DNA of 64,000 bases from Comamonas flocculans (GTDB taxonomy: Bacteria > Pseudomonadota > Gammaproteobacteria > Burkholderiales > Burkholderiaceae_C), in NCBI RefSeq assembly GCF_007954405.1, contig NZ_CP042344.1:3038001-3102000 (forward strand), in the 5' to 3' direction. The notes beneath the pieces are model-generated. The model was given only the letters and a program-made list of their open reading frames with translations, did no database searches and was not told the origin of the DNA. The translations under genes were made by a program, and so were the position numbers. The stretch's first letter is position 1. Each line of letters begins with the position of its first letter. Shown here in pieces: positions 42,132 to 55,831 of this stretch.

Positions 42132-42272
42132 GTGCCGCCCTCCCGGTGCTGTCCAGTGTTCATTATCGGACATGCGTGCGCGTGCAGGCACGATCCGCGC
42201 CCCGCATGCTGGAGTTGACGGGCGGGAATCTGTACACTGTTCAGACACGATTCGTCACACGAGGCAAGTGGC

Positions 42273-43766
42273 ATGAATGGCACCGTATTTCTGCGTCCCG
42301 GCATCTGGCTACTGCATCGATTCGCGTTGGGCGGGCGATTCACGCTGCTGGGCCTGCTGGCGTTGCTGGCGCTGGCGCTGGCAGTGCTGGCGCCAGCCGC
42401 GGTCTGGCTCTGGTGCCTGGCGGGGGCGCTGTGGCTGTATTTGATGGCCTGCGTCTGGCAAGGGCTGGAGGGCGATCTGGCACAGCTTGATCGCGTCATG
42501 GAAAGCGTTGCCCAGGGTGACTTGTCGGTGCGCGCCGCGGTCGTCGGCCGCGGACAACTCGCGCAGCTCGGTGAGCGTCTCAACCAGATGGTGCTGACGC
42601 TGTCGGCCATGGTGGCGGACATACGCAGCAACGCCGCATTGGTGGCCCACGCCGGCCAGTGCTTGCTGGCGGACAACGAGCAGCTTGCCCAGCGCACCGA
42701 TCAGCAGGGCGACCACCTGGAGCGCACCACGGCCAGCGTGCATGAGTTGACCACCGCCCTGGAAAACGACGCCCAGGCTGCACGCGATGCGGACGAGCAG
42801 GCGGGCCGGGTGCGCCACGCGGCCGATGCGGGCGTGCAGGCCATGGAGCGTGCGGTCGAGTCGGTGCACACCATCCAGAACGGTGCCAAGCGCATGAACG
42901 AGATCATCGGCGTGATCGACGGGATTGCGTTCCAGACCAATATCCTGGCGCTGAACGCTGCCGTCGAGGCCGCACGCGCGGGCGAGCAGGGGCGCGGCTT
43001 CGCGGTGGTAGCCGGCGAGGTGCGTTCTCTGGCAGGGCGTTCTGCCGAGGCGGCGCGCGAGATACGCGGCCTGATCGGCACGTCGGTGACGCAGGTGCAG
43101 GCCAGCGCCGACCAGATCCGCACCGCGGGCGACGGCATCCAGGCGATGGCCACGGGGATACGCTCGGTGGCCGACCGGCTCGGGGGCATTTCCAATTCGG
43201 TGCATGAGCAGCACCTGGGTCTGAACGAGATCGGCGACGCGGTGCAGCAGCTCGAGAGCATCACCCAGAGCAATGCCGACATGGTGGGCGACGCGGTGCA
43301 GCAGGCGCAGGCCTTGCAGGCGCGGGCGTCCACGCTCACCCAGGCGGTGCGCAAGTTCCGCCTGCAGCAGGGCACGGCCGAGGAGGCGGTGGCGCTGGTG
43401 GAGCGCGCGCATGCGCTGTATGGCAACAGTTCCGACGAAGTCTTCCTGCAGACGCTGACGGACAGGAATCAGCCCTTTCACGACCGCGACATGTACGTCT
43501 TCGTGCTGGACGCCAGTGGCAAGTATCTGGCCTTCGGCGGCAACCCGGCCCGCGTCGGCACGCGCGTGCAGGAAGTGCCGGGTGTCGACGGCGACGGCCT
43601 GACGCGGGCCATCGTCGAGCAGGCGCGCCGCGGCCCTGGCTGGGTGGAATACGACTACACCAATCCCACCAACGGCAAGGTACAGACCAAGATGTCCTAC
43701 GTGCGCCTGGCTGGGGAAAATTACTACGTCGGCTGCGGCGTCTACAAGACGCTGGCCAGCGCCTAG
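42273..43766 (+). CDS. Methyl-accepting chemotaxis protein with C-terminal Cache domain
   Basis: A 497-residue receptor with an unusual order. Two N-terminal TM helices (about 20-38 and 40-58) have almost no periplasmic loop between them. A HAMP-like segment (about 62-110) and the MCP signalling domain follow (about 115-370; hairpin tip [41 protein letters not shown]). After it comes a Cache_2-type sensor module (about 380-497; [17 protein letters not shown].. [12 protein letters not shown].. [10 protein letters not shown]). With no TM after the signalling domain, the Cache module should be cytosolic. Divergent from pilU, so it may feed a pilus or flagellar chemotaxis system. Confidence 0.88.
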   Translation: MNGTVFLRPGIWLLHRFALGGRFTLLGLLALLALALAVLAPAAVWLWCLAGALWLYLMACVWQGLEGDLAQLDRVMESVAQGDLSVRAAVVGRGQLAQLGERLNQMVLTLSAMVADIRSNAALVAHAGQCLLADNEQLAQRTDQQGDHLERTTASVHELTTALENDAQAARDADEQAGRVRHAADAGVQAMERAVESVHTIQNGAKRMNEIIGVIDGIAFQTNILALNAAVEAARAGEQGRGFAVVAGEVRSLAGRSAEAAREIRGLIGTSVTQVQASADQIRTAGDGIQAMATGIRSVADRLGGISNSVHEQHLGLNEIGDAVQQLESITQSNADMVGDAVQQAQALQARASTLTQAVRKFRLQQGTAEEAVALVERAHALYGNSSDEVFLQTLTDRNQPFHDRDMYVFVLDASGKYLAFGGNPARVGTRVQEVPGVDGDGLTRAIVEQARRGPGWVEYDYTNPTNGKVQTKMSYVRLAGENYYVGCGVYKTLASA

Positions 43767-43932
43767 GAAAGGCCGGCAGACTGCCTGCGTGGGTTGCCGG
43801 CGCAGCTCCGGGCGGTCCGGGGCCTTGCCCTTCTGGCTGATGGCCGCCGCCGTCGGCCGCAGAAAGCACTTGGCATCTTGCCCGGCCTGCGCTGTCGCCC
43901 GCCCACGTGAGGGTCACGCAGGCCTTCCCCGG

Positions 43933-44568
43933 CTATTGCGTCTGGCGTACCTGGGCCACGATCGCGTCGATGGTGGCATGGCGCGCCTCGGCGTCGGACG
44001 GCGCGGGCCGCGCGGGCGTGCGTGCGACGTAGCCCAGTTCCCTGTCCGCGCTCAGCCGCGCCTGGCGCGCGGTGTAGCGGCTGCGCGCATGTTCCTGCAG
44101 TTGCTCCGACCAGGCGGCCCAGCCGGTTGCCTCTCCGGTCACGTCTTCCATGCTGATGCAATCGACCGGGCAGGCGTCCACGCAGAGCTCGCAGCCGGTG
44201 CAATGCTCGTCCAGGATGGTGTGCATGCGCTTGTGGATGCCGACGATGGCGTCCGTCGGGCAGACCTTCATGCAGCGCGTGCAGCCTATGCACCAGTCTT
44301 CATCGATGACCGCAAGCGCGCGCGGCTTTTCCAGGCCGTGTTCGGGGTTCAGCGCCAGCGCGCTCTGGCCGGTGATGGCCGCCAGGCGCGCCACACCCTC
44401 GGCGCCGCCGGGTGGGCACTGGTTGATGGCGGCTTCGCCGCTGGCGATGGCGTGGGCGTAGGCGGCGCAGTCGGCAAAACCGCAGCGCGTGCACTGCGTC
44501 TGCGGCAGCGCTGCGTTGATGCGCTCGGCCAGGTGCGCTGTCTTCGAATCTTCGGGCGGGATGCTCAC
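43933..44568 (-). CDS. rnfB: RnfB-like soluble ferredoxin with three [4Fe-4S] motifs
   Basis: A 211-residue iron-sulfur protein. An N-terminal 4Fe-4S domain (CTRCGFADCAAYA..INQCPPGG) resembles RnfB, and two ferredoxin clusters follow (CIGCTRCMKVCPTDAI and CTGCELCVDACPVDCI). The C-terminus is helical and basic. The N-terminal TM anchor of RnfB in the RnfABCDGE complex is missing, and no other rnf gene is near, so it probably acts as a free electron carrier. Start GTG 44568 overlaps the phaZ stop by 4 bp (GTGA), coupling it to PHB depolymerase. Confidence 0.82.
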   Translation of the reverse strand: MSIPPEDSKTAHLAERINAALPQTQCTRCGFADCAAYAHAIASGEAAINQCPPGGAEGVARLAAITGQSALALNPEHGLEKPRALAVIDEDWCIGCTRCMKVCPTDAIVGIHKRMHTILDEHCTGCELCVDACPVDCISMEDVTGEATGWAAWSEQLQEHARSRYTARQARLSADRELGYVARTPARPAPSDAEARHATIDAIVAQVRQTQ

Positions 44569-45902
44569 GCTGCCTTGCGCTTGCGCGCCGGGGTGCTCCT
44601 GCGGGCGGTGACCGGCACAACCGCAGCAGCCGGCGGGCTGGCCTGGTGCTTCAGGATGAAGTCGCGTACCACCGGGTAGACGATCTCGCGCCAGCGACGG
44701 CCGCTGAAGATGCCGTAATGGCCCGCGCCCTGGACTTCCAGGTGCTGGCGGCGGTCGGCGGCGATCGCCGTGCACAGGTCGTGCGCGGCCCGGGTCTGGC
44801 CGCAGCCGGAGATGTCGTCGAGCTCGCCCTCGACCGTCAGCAATGCCGTGCGTGCAATGTCCTGTGGGCGCACGCGTTCGGTCTCGCCCGCGGGCGAGAC
44901 CACGTCCCAGGTGCCATTGACCAGGCTGTAGTCCTGGAACACCGTGCGTATCGTGTCCAGATAGTAGGCGGCGTCCATGTCCAGCACCGCGTTGTATTCG
45001 TCGTAGAACTTGCGATGGGCTTCGGCGTTGTTGTCGTCGTCCTTGATCAGGTTCAGGAAGTAGTCGTAGTGGCTGGATGCGTGGCGGTCCGGGTTCATGG
45101 CGATGAAGCCCGCGTGCTGCAGGAAGCCCGGATAGACCGCGCGACCGCTGCCCGCAAAGCGGCTGGGCACGCGGTAGATGACGTTGTTCTCGAACCACTC
45201 GAAGCTGTGCTGGATGGCCAGGTTGTTCACCGAGGTGGGCGAGCGGCGCGCGTCGATGGGCCCGCCCATCATGGTCATGGTCTGCGGCGTCTGTTCGCCG
45301 CGGCTGGCCATGAGCGAGATGGCGGCGAGCACCGGCACCGTGGGCTGGCACACGCTGATCACGTGGCAGTAGCCGTAGATGCCCTGTACGTGGCGGACGA
45401 ACTCCTGCACGTAGTTGACGTAGTCATCCAGGCCGAAGATGCCGTCATCGAGCGGCACGTCGCGCGCATTCTTCCAGTCGGTGATGTAGACCTTGTGGCC
45501 CGTCAGCAGCATGCGCACCGTCTCGCGCAGCAGCGTCGCGTGGTGGCCCGACAGTGGCGCGACCACCAGCACCACCGGCTGGGCCTTGAGTTTTTCCAGC
45601 GTCGGCGGATCGTCCGAGAAGCGCTTGAAGCGGCGCAGCTCGCAAAACGGCTTGTCGACTTCGATGCGCTCGTCGATCGCCACATCCACGCCGTCCACCG
45701 GCACCTTGCGGATGTCGAAGCCGGGCTTCTCGTAATCCTTGCCCAGGCGGTAGAGCAGGTCGTAACCGGCGGAAACGCGGTGCGCCAGCTGGGTTTCGCT
45801 GAAGGGCCACTGCGGGTTGCTGTAGAACTTGGACAGGCCCTTGGCCATGTAGGAGATGGGCTCCATCAAGGTGCGCTGGGTCTCGTAAAGCGTGTAGAGC
45901 AT
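44565..45902 (-). CDS. phaZ: Intracellular poly(3-hydroxybutyrate) depolymerase
   Basis: A 445-residue PhaZ of the Cupriavidus PhaZa1 type, which mobilises stored granules. The N-terminus MLYTLYETQRTLMEPISYMA is typical. The nucleophile is Cys185 in SVCQPTVPVLA, in place of the Ser of a lipase box; the closing GAGHYGIFSGRRWRE carries the catalytic His. A basic, Ala/Pro-rich tail ends the protein. It is transcribed with the overlapping RnfB-like gene. It complements phaCAB located 6 kb away. Confidence 0.93.
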   Translation of the reverse strand: MLYTLYETQRTLMEPISYMAKGLSKFYSNPQWPFSETQLAHRVSAGYDLLYRLGKDYEKPGFDIRKVPVDGVDVAIDERIEVDKPFCELRRFKRFSDDPPTLEKLKAQPVVLVVAPLSGHHATLLRETVRMLLTGHKVYITDWKNARDVPLDDGIFGLDDYVNYVQEFVRHVQGIYGYCHVISVCQPTVPVLAAISLMASRGEQTPQTMTMMGGPIDARRSPTSVNNLAIQHSFEWFENNVIYRVPSRFAGSGRAVYPGFLQHAGFIAMNPDRHASSHYDYFLNLIKDDDNNAEAHRKFYDEYNAVLDMDAAYYLDTIRTVFQDYSLVNGTWDVVSPAGETERVRPQDIARTALLTVEGELDDISGCGQTRAAHDLCTAIAADRRQHLEVQGAGHYGIFSGRRWREIVYPVVRDFILKHQASPPAAAVVPVTARRSTPARKRKAA

Positions 45903-46153
45903 GGCAGTACCGTGGCTATGTTGCGGCGCAATATATCAATAATCGAAGAAGCGTGTACCGGGGGCTTCCCCCCATGGCCTGTCACACATGGGACTCGGAA
46001 GTAGCAGCTGTTTACGTTTTGCGCGGGCCGGGCGGCCGCGGATGCCGCGGGCTTGGTCGCTGCATTGTGCGGCCTGCGCGGACCGGCAATCGGGTGAACA
46101 TGCTCGGCGCAGCAGGGCAATTCAGGGGCTCGGGCTTCGCGCTGGCGGCGCTG
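45903..46153. other. Intergenic region, nothing recognised
   Basis: 251 bp between dusA and phaZ, both minus strand. AT-rich just upstream of phaZ (AATATATCAATAATCG near 45931-45946), which probably holds the phaZ promoter; the remainder is GC-rich without a supported ORF. Confidence 0.4.
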
Positions 46154-47167
46154 TCACGGTGCCAGGGCGTCGGCCGCTTCGCGCACCGGCGCCGCGTGCG
46201 CGCGCGCCATCACTTCCTGCGGGGCAAGGTGCCTGAGCCGATGGTCGCTCCAGGTGCGCCGCCAGTGGCGTGCGCCCGGCAGGCCGCTTCTGAGGCCGAG
46301 CATGTGCCGCGCGATCGTTGCCCAGGGGGTGCCATGCGCTTGCGCCTCGCGCTGCATGTAGCCGACCATCGCGCGCTCCACCGCGTCGCGCTCGGGCGCG
46401 GGGCCACTGAGGCCGAAGAAGGCGCCGTCCCACGAGGCGAGCAGCCAGGGATTGTGGTAGGCCTCGCGTCCCACCATCACGCCATCGAGCAGGGCCAGTT
46501 GCGCGGCAATGGTTGCGTTGGTCTTGAGTCCGCCGTTGACCACGATGCACAGCCCGGGGAAGTCCTGCTTGAGCCGCTGCGCGACCTCATGGCGCAGCGG
46601 CGGGATCTCGCGGTTTTCCTTGGGCGAGAGGCCTTGCAGCCAGGCATTGCGTGCATGGACGATGAAGACGCGGCAGCCCGCATCGGCCACGGTGCCGACG
46701 AAGTCGCGCACGAAGGCGTAGCTCTCGTCCTGGTCTATGCCGATGCGATGCTTGACGGTGACGGGGAGCTGGACCGCATCCACCATCGCCTTGACGCAGT
46801 CGGCCACGAGTTGCGGCTCGCGCATCAGGCAGGCGCCAAAGGCGCCGCGCTGCACGCGCTCGCTCGGGCAACCGCAGTTGAGGTTGATTTCGTCATAGCC
46901 CCAGCGCTGCCCGATCTGGGCGGCCTGCGCCAGCTCGGCCGGCTCGCTGCCTCCCAGCTGCAGCGCAACGGGGTGTTCGAGCGCATCAAAGCGCAGGTGG
47001 CGTGCCACATCGCCATGCAGCAGCGCGCCGGTGGTCACCATCTCGGTATAGAGCAGGGCGTGGCGCGTGAGCAGGCGGTGAAAGTAACGGCAGTGGCGGT
47101 CCGTCCATTCCATCATGGGGGCAACGGACAGGCGCCAGGGTGAACAGGACAAGGAGACTTCAGGCAC
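46154..47167 (-). CDS. dusA: tRNA-dihydrouridine(20/20a) synthase
   Basis: An FMN enzyme that reduces uridine in the tRNA D-loop. WRLSVAPMMEWTDRHCR opens the TIM barrel, catalytic Cys is in NLNCGCPSERV, and SPKENREIPPL with the FMN-phosphate motif GVMVGREAYHNP follows. HMLGLRSGLPGARHWRR is typical of DusA rather than DusB/C. Start is uncertain. I use GTG 47167 because only ten residues then precede the conserved WRLSVAPM, and because a -10-like TAGAAT lies upstream at about 47193-47198. An ATG at 47227 would add 20 non-conserved residues encoded by the palindromic element. Confidence 0.9.
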   Translation of the reverse strand: MPEVSLSCSPWRLSVAPMMEWTDRHCRYFHRLLTRHALLYTEMVTTGALLHGDVARHLRFDALEHPVALQLGGSEPAELAQAAQIGQRWGYDEINLNCGCPSERVQRGAFGACLMREPQLVADCVKAMVDAVQLPVTVKHRIGIDQDESYAFVRDFVGTVADAGCRVFIVHARNAWLQGLSPKENREIPPLRHEVAQRLKQDFPGLCIVVNGGLKTNATIAAQLALLDGVMVGREAYHNPWLLASWDGAFFGLSGPAPERDAVERAMVGYMQREAQAHGTPWATIARHMLGLRSGLPGARHWRRTWSDHRLRHLAPQEVMARAHAAPVREAADALAP

Positions 47168-47208
47168 GGGCAAGCAGGCGGGAGGGGAGCCGTATTCTAA
47201 TGAATTTG

Positions 47209-47254
47209 GCTTCCTGCGCTTTGCCATCAAGCGCAAGCAGCTATGAAAAACGTA
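47209..47254 (-). repeat. Dispersed palindromic element, copy 9 (dusA/GntR junction)
   Basis: GGCTTCCTGCGCTTTGCCATC, then AAGCGCAAGCAGCTATGAAAAA in reverse orientation. It fills the space between the gntR stop and dusA, on the minus strand. Confidence 0.75.
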
Positions 47255-47257
47255 GTA

Positions 47258-47893
47258 TCAACCGGCGGCTTGCAGGCCGTTGGCAAAGTGCTCGCGCACG
47301 GCCTGCGCGGCGGCTTCAGGCTGGCGCTCGCGCAGCGCGGCCATGATGGCGCGGTGCTCGGCCAGCGAATCGGCGATGCGCCCGCGCTTGAACAGCGAAT
47401 TGTGGCGGTTGAGCTTCATCACCTTGCGCAAATCGCCCACCATCTGCTGGCGCCAGCGGTTGTCGGCAAGCTCCAGCACACGGATGTGAAAGTGTTCGTT
47501 GAGTGCGAAGAAGCGCTCGTGCTGGTCCGCCGCGCCTTCCAGTTCGTCGTGCAGCGCCTGCAGCTCGGCCAACTCGGCGCCGCTGGCAGCGCGCGCCACT
47601 TCGGCGGCCGCGTCGCTTTCGAGCAGGGCCAGCAGGTGGTAGATGTCGCGCAGGTCTTTTTCGGAAGTCTCGGTCACGTAGGCGCCGCGGCGTACCTTCA
47701 TCGTGACCAGTCCCTCGGTGGCGAGCACCTTCAGCGCCTCGCGCAGGGGCGTGCGGCTGATGCCGAATTCCTCGGCGATCCTGAGCTCGTCTATCCAGCT
47801 GCCCGGCTCCAGTTCGCGCTGGAAGATGCGCTGGCGCAACTGCTCGGCCACTTCTTCGTAGAGCGCGCGGTGGTTCAGGGTAGCGTGGGGCAT
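47258..47893 (-). CDS. GntR-family regulator with FCD domain
   Basis: A 211-residue regulator. The N-terminal winged HTH (about 10-70) has LYEEVAEQLRQRIFQRELEPG, then the recognition region EEFGISRTPLREALKVLATEGLVTMKVRRGAYV. The C-terminal all-helical FCD effector domain (about 80-205) has the His/Asp metal-binding positions (LNEHFHIRVLELA, HRAIMAAL). FCD regulators commonly sense carboxylic acids. It is divergent from the methylmalonyl-CoA mutase gene, which makes the propionate cluster the likely target. Start 47893 (MPHATLNHRALYEE) was preferred to the longer frame from 48025. Confidence 0.9.
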   Translation of the reverse strand: MPHATLNHRALYEEVAEQLRQRIFQRELEPGSWIDELRIAEEFGISRTPLREALKVLATEGLVTMKVRRGAYVTETSEKDLRDIYHLLALLESDAAAEVARAASGAELAELQALHDELEGAADQHERFFALNEHFHIRVLELADNRWRQQMVGDLRKVMKLNRHNSLFKRGRIADSLAEHRAIMAALRERQPEAAAQAVREHFANGLQAAG

Positions 47894-47900
47894 GGGCGCA

Positions 47901-47947
47901 CTGTAACCGAAATGGAATAATGAATTAATAATTACAGACTCTGTTAG
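47901..47947. promoter_or_regulatory. Candidate operator/promoter between gntR and methylmalonyl-CoA mutase
   Basis: A strikingly AT-rich patch in GC-rich DNA. It holds AATTA-A-TAATT (47923-47933), ACAGA-C-TCTGT (47934-47944, perfect arms) and a spaced CTGTAA (47901-47906)/TTACAG (47932-47937) pair. Palindromes in a divergent spacer fit GntR binding; assignment is inference. Confidence 0.5.
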
Positions 47948-48037
47948 ACTTCGTCCATTGCATTTCGGCAGGCCCAGGGCCGGTCGTGCGTGCCCGTCGG
48001 GCACGTCCTGCCCCTTTCTCCACACCTCGCAGCCACC

Positions 48038-50194
<2,157 letters not shown>

Positions 50195-50215
50195 GCCGGG
50201 CAGTTGAGATACAGT

Positions 50216-50226
50216 AATACCGTATT
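50216..50226. promoter_or_regulatory. Operator-like palindrome before the CopG/PIN pair
   Basis: AATAC-C-GTATT within ATACAGTAATACCGTATTTC, 18 bp upstream of the antitoxin ATG and next to the GGAGG ribosome site. Ribbon-helix-helix antitoxins usually bind such short palindromes to repress their own operon. Confidence 0.5.
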
Positions 50227-50244
50227 TCAACCGGAGGATGCACC

Positions 50245-50592
50245 ATGGCCGTTTCCGTTCGCATGGACCCCTTGCTTGAAAAGGAGCTGGAGCAGGCCGC
50301 GCGCCGCCTGGGGAAAACCAAGTCGCAGTTCATCATCGACGCGGTCGAGCGCGCGCTGGGGCGCAAGGACCCGGCGCAGCTCTATCACGAGGTCATGGCA
50401 TCCGCGGCGCAATATCGCGTAGCCGACCCCGCGCCCGACGATGCATCGGCGCAGCCGCAGAGCACCGGCGAGCGCCTGCGGGACAAACTGCGCTCCCAGA
50501 ACGAGGCGCAGAGCCGTGACTGGCTGGCATACCAGGCAGCGCGCAAGAAAGGCGTCGCCTGGGTGCCCGACAACGAGGACGGTGCGCAGTGA
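50245..50592 (+). CDS. CopG-type ribbon-helix-helix antitoxin
   Basis: A 115-residue protein. Residues 1-42 form a ribbon-helix-helix: MAVSVRMDPLLEKELEQAARR beta strand and helix A, then GKTKSQFIIDAVERAL helix B. The rest is a flexible, Gln/Asp-rich tail ending ARKKGVAWVPDNEDG, suited to neutralising a toxin. ACCGGAGGATGCACC precedes the ATG. The stop overlaps the downstream PIN gene start (GTGA). The pair interrupts the order mutase-meaB. Confidence 0.85.
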   Translation: MAVSVRMDPLLEKELEQAARRLGKTKSQFIIDAVERALGRKDPAQLYHEVMASAAQYRVADPAPDDASAQPQSTGERLRDKLRSQNEAQSRDWLAYQAARKKGVAWVPDNEDGAQ

Positions 50593-51005
50593 ACGTCGCG
50601 CTGCTCGATACCGGCCCACTCGTCGCCTTGTTCGATGAGGACGACATCGCCCATGACCATTACCGTCAGTTGCTGCAGCAAGAGCGGGCCGGATGGCATC
50701 TCACGACCACCTGGCCGTGCGTGGTCGAGGCTTCGCACTTCCTGCCCGTGCAGATAGGCACGCGCATGCTGCTCTGGGTGGAGCAGGGCGGCGTCTCGGT
50801 CTTTCCGTTTGATCCCGAGCATCTGCAAGAGATGCGCGCGCTGATGCAACGCTACACCGACGGTCGCCGTACCCGAATGGACTTTGCGGATGCGAGCCTG
50901 GTCTGGGCAGCAGGCGAAACTGCCATCGCGCAGGTCTGGACCATCGATGTGCGCGACTTCTCACGCTACCGCCTGCCCGACGGGCGCGCGTTTGAAATTC
51001 TCTGA
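50589..51005 (+). CDS. PIN-domain ribonuclease toxin (VapC-like)
   Basis: A 138-residue PIN protein. The acidic metal-binding residues are recognisable: Asp7 in LLDTGPLVALFDEDD, Glu near 49 in VVEASHF, Asp near 98-101 in RMDFADASLVWA, and a C-terminal Asp in VWTIDVRDFSRY. VapC-type toxins cleave tRNA or rRNA. GTG start 50589 overlaps the antitoxin stop by 4 bp. It ends 7 bp before meaB, so the toxin pair may be co-transcribed with the propionate genes. Confidence 0.87.
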   Translation: MNVALLDTGPLVALFDEDDIAHDHYRQLLQQERAGWHLTTTWPCVVEASHFLPVQIGTRMLLWVEQGGVSVFPFDPEHLQEMRALMQRYTDGRRTRMDFADASLVWAAGETAIAQVWTIDVRDFSRYRLPDGRAFEIL

Positions 51006-51012
51006 TCTACCC

Positions 51013-52041
51013 ATGGTTGTCCCTTCGCTGCTTGAACCCCTGCTGCATGGCACGCCCATGGCACGTCGGCGCGCCATGGCCAAGGCCATCACGCTGCTGG
51101 AATCCACGCGCGCCGACCACCGGGCGCAGGGCGATGCCCTGCTGACCGAGCTGCTGGCGCACACCGGCCGCGCGCTGCGCCTGGGCATCAGCGGTGTGCC
51201 GGGTGTGGGCAAGTCCACCTTCATCGAGGCGCTGGGCCTGTACCTGATTGCCCAGGGGCTGAAGGTGGCGGTGCTGGCGATCGACCCTTCCTCCACCGTC
51301 TCGGGCGGCTCGATCCTGGGCGACAAGACGCGCATGGAGCAGCTCGCGAGCCAGGAGCATGCCTACATCCGCCCCAGTCCCTCCAGCGGCACGCTGGGCG
51401 GCGTGGCCGAGAAGACGCGCGAAGCCATTCTGGTGTGCGAGGCCGCGGGCTACGACGTGGTCATCGTCGAGACCGTGGGCGTGGGCCAGAGCGAGACGGC
51501 GGCGCACGGCATGACCGACATGTTCTGCGTGCTGCAGCTGCCCAACGCCGGCGACGACTTGCAGGCGATCAAGAAGGGCGTGATGGAGCTGGCGGACCTG
51601 GTGGTGGTCAACAAGGCAGACATCGACCCGCGCGCGGCGATCCGCACGCGCACGCAGATCACCTCCAGCCTGCGCATCATGGCGATGCAGGGCAACCCCA
51701 AGCACGCCCAGAACGACCCGCAGCGCTGGCATCCCAAGGTGGTGACGATCAGCGCCCTCAAGGGCGAGGGCGTGCAGGACTTCTGGGCGGCGGTGAGCGA
51801 ATACCGCCGCCTGCAAAGCGCCAATGGCGAACTGGCCGCGCGCCGCGAGCGCCAGGCGCTGGCCTGGATGTGGGAGCGCATCGACGCCGGCCTGCGCAGC
51901 GCCTTCCGCCAGCACCCCGCGGTGCGGCAACTCTTGCCGCAACTGCAGGCCGACGTCGTCGCCGGGCGCATCGCCGCCAGTACGGCAGCACGAAATCTGC
52001 TTGCGGCGCAGGCAGGGCAAGCGCCGCAAGCTATCCGTTGA
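51013..52041 (+). CDS. meaB: Methylmalonyl-CoA mutase chaperone GTPase
   Basis: A 342-residue G3E-family GTPase (MeaB/ArgK) that gates cofactor loading and protects the B12 mutase. Walker [10 protein letters not shown] at 61-69, switch region [18 protein letters not shown], Walker [10 protein letters not shown], and NKAD base-recognition motif. The C-terminus ([12 protein letters not shown]) is encoded by half a dispersed palindromic element. Start ATG 51013 is 7 bp after the PIN toxin stop. Confidence 0.94.
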   Translation: MVVPSLLEPLLHGTPMARRRAMAKAITLLESTRADHRAQGDALLTELLAHTGRALRLGISGVPGVGKSTFIEALGLYLIAQGLKVAVLAIDPSSTVSGGSILGDKTRMEQLASQEHAYIRPSPSSGTLGGVAEKTREAILVCEAAGYDVVIVETVGVGQSETAAHGMTDMFCVLQLPNAGDDLQAIKKGVMELADLVVVNKADIDPRAAIRTRTQITSSLRIMAMQGNPKHAQNDPQRWHPKVVTISALKGEGVQDFWAAVSEYRRLQSANGELAARRERQALAWMWERIDAGLRSAFRQHPAVRQLLPQLQADVVAGRIAASTAARNLLAAQAGQAPQAIR

Positions 52042-52043
52042 AG
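52010..52043 (-). repeat. Dispersed palindromic element, half copy 11 (meaB C-terminus)
   Basis: GCAGGGCAAGCGCCGCAAGC, then TATCCGTTG: the reverse-orientation GGGCAAGCG..GCAAGCTAT half. It encodes the last residues and stop of MeaB. Confidence 0.5.
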
Positions 52044-52073
52044 AGTCAACCCGATCACAAGCAAGGACCAAGC

Positions 52074-53606
52074 ATGCAAACCATCCTGGAACAACTGGAG
52101 CAAAAGCGCGAACTTGCGCGCCTGGGGGGCGGGCAAAAGCGCATCGATGCGCAGCACGCCAAGGGCAAGCTCACCGCGCGCGAGCGTATCGAGCTGCTGC
52201 TCGACGAAGGCACCTTCGAAGAGTGGGACATGTTCGTCGAGCACCGCTGCGCGGACTTCGGCATGCAGGACAACAAGATTCCGGGCGACGGCGTGGTCAC
52301 CGGCTACGGCATGATCAACGGCCGGCTAGTGTTCGTCTTCAGCCAGGACTTCACGGTCTTTGGCGGTGCATTGAGCGAGGCGCATGCCGAGAAGATCTGC
52401 AAGATCATGGACCAGGCGATCAAGGTCGGTGCGCCGGTCATCGGCTTGAACGATTCGGGTGGCGCGCGCATCCAGGAAGGCGTGGCCTCGCTCGGCGGCT
52501 ACGCCGAGGTGTTCCAGCGCAACGTGCTCGCCAGCGGCGTGGTGCCGCAGATTTCCATGATCATGGGCCCGTGCGCGGGCGGCGCGGTCTACAGCCCGGC
52601 GATGACGGACTTCATCTTCATGGTCAAGGACAGCAGCTACATGTTCGTGACCGGTCCCGAGGTGGTCAAGACTGTCACGCACGAGGAAGTCACGTCCGAA
52701 GAACTGGGTGGAGCCATCACCCACACCACCAAGAGCGGCGTGGCCGACATGGCCTTTGACAACGACGTCGAGGCGCTCCTGATGCTGCGCCGTCTGTACA
52801 ACTACCTGCCTTTGAGCAACCGCGAAAAGCCGCCGGTGCGACCGAGCAAGGACCCGATAGAGCGCGCCGACCTGAGCCTCGATACCCTGGTGCCGGCCAA
52901 CCCCAACCAGCCCTACGACATGAAGGAGCTGATCCTCAAGACCGTGGACGACGGAGACTTCTTCGAGCTGCAGCCCGACTACGCGAAGAACATCGTCATC
53001 GGGTTCGGGCGCATGGACGGCCACCCCGTGGGCATCGTCGCCAACCAGCCGCTGGTGCTCGCCGGCTGCCTGGACATTCGCAGCTCCATCAAGGCCGCGC
53101 GCTTCGTGCGCTTTTGCGATGCCTTCAACATTCCCATCATCACTTTCGTGGACGTGCCCGGCTTCATGCCCGGCACCTCGCAGGAATGGGGCGGCATCAT
53201 CCGCCATGGCGCCAAACTCTTGTTCGCCTACGCCGAAGCCACGGTGCCCAAGGTGACGGTGATCACGCGCAAGGCCTACGGCGGCGCGTACGACGTGATG
53301 AGCTCCAAGCACCTGCGCGGCGACGTGAACCTGGCCTGGCCCAACGCCGAGATCGCCGTCATGGGCGCCAAGGGCGCGGTGGAGATCATCTTCCGCCAGG
53401 ACAAGGGCGACCCGGAAAAGCTCGCCGCGCGCGAGGCCGAATACAAGACCCGCTTCGCCAACCCCTTCGTCGCGGGTGCGCGCGGCTTCATCGACGACGT
53501 GATCCAGCCGCACGAGACGCGCAAGCGCATCTGCCGCTCCCTGGGCATGCTGCAGAACAAGCAACTCGAAAACCCGTGGCGCAAGCACGGCAACATGCCG
53601 CTGTGA
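52074..53606 (+). CDS. pccB: Propionyl-CoA carboxylase beta (carboxyltransferase) subunit
   Basis: A 510-residue carboxyltransferase that moves CO2 from carboxybiotin to propionyl-CoA. Crotonase-fold N and C halves: [41 protein letters not shown] and, in the C half, [26 protein letters not shown] and [18 protein letters not shown]. Together these form the acyl-CoA and biotin oxyanion sites. Start 52074 ([20 protein letters not shown]) matches the family. It is followed 135 bp later by pccA, with a duplicated pccA start between them. Confidence 0.95.
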   Translation: MQTILEQLEQKRELARLGGGQKRIDAQHAKGKLTARERIELLLDEGTFEEWDMFVEHRCADFGMQDNKIPGDGVVTGYGMINGRLVFVFSQDFTVFGGALSEAHAEKICKIMDQAIKVGAPVIGLNDSGGARIQEGVASLGGYAEVFQRNVLASGVVPQISMIMGPCAGGAVYSPAMTDFIFMVKDSSYMFVTGPEVVKTVTHEEVTSEELGGAITHTTKSGVADMAFDNDVEALLMLRRLYNYLPLSNREKPPVRPSKDPIERADLSLDTLVPANPNQPYDMKELILKTVDDGDFFELQPDYAKNIVIGFGRMDGHPVGIVANQPLVLAGCLDIRSSIKAARFVRFCDAFNIPIITFVDVPGFMPGTSQEWGGIIRHGAKLLFAYAEATVPKVTVITRKAYGGAYDVMSSKHLRGDVNLAWPNAEIAVMGAKGAVEIIFRQDKGDPEKLAAREAEYKTRFANPFVAGARGFIDDVIQPHETRKRICRSLGMLQNKQLENPWRKHGNMPL

Positions 53607-53625
53607 GCAGGCGGGGAGAACCACC

Positions 53626-53740
53626 ATGTTTGAAAAAATCCTGATCGCCAACCGTGGCGAAAACGGCCACGGAGTGGGCGTTTCTGCACATTGCATGGCA
53701 CGCGAAGCGGGCACGGGCGATTTCGCCACGGAGAACCACC

Positions 53741-53748
<8 letters not shown>
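53626..53748 (+). pseudogene. Duplicated, truncated pccA start (40 codons)
   Basis: The first copy of the pccA start opens with MFEKILIANRGE, then runs into unrelated residues (NGHGVGVSAHCMAREAGTGD..) and stops at TGA 53746-53748, which overlaps codons 2-3 of the true pccA. Its ribosome site is the same as that of pccA, so it is probably translated. Termination 7 nt inside pccA could permit reinitiation and act as a leader ORF. Confidence 0.7.
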
Positions 53749-55789
<2,041 letters not shown>

Positions 55790-55831
55790 GTGAAGGCTGC
55801 AGGTGGCGCGAGGACGAAGGCAGGCATAAAA

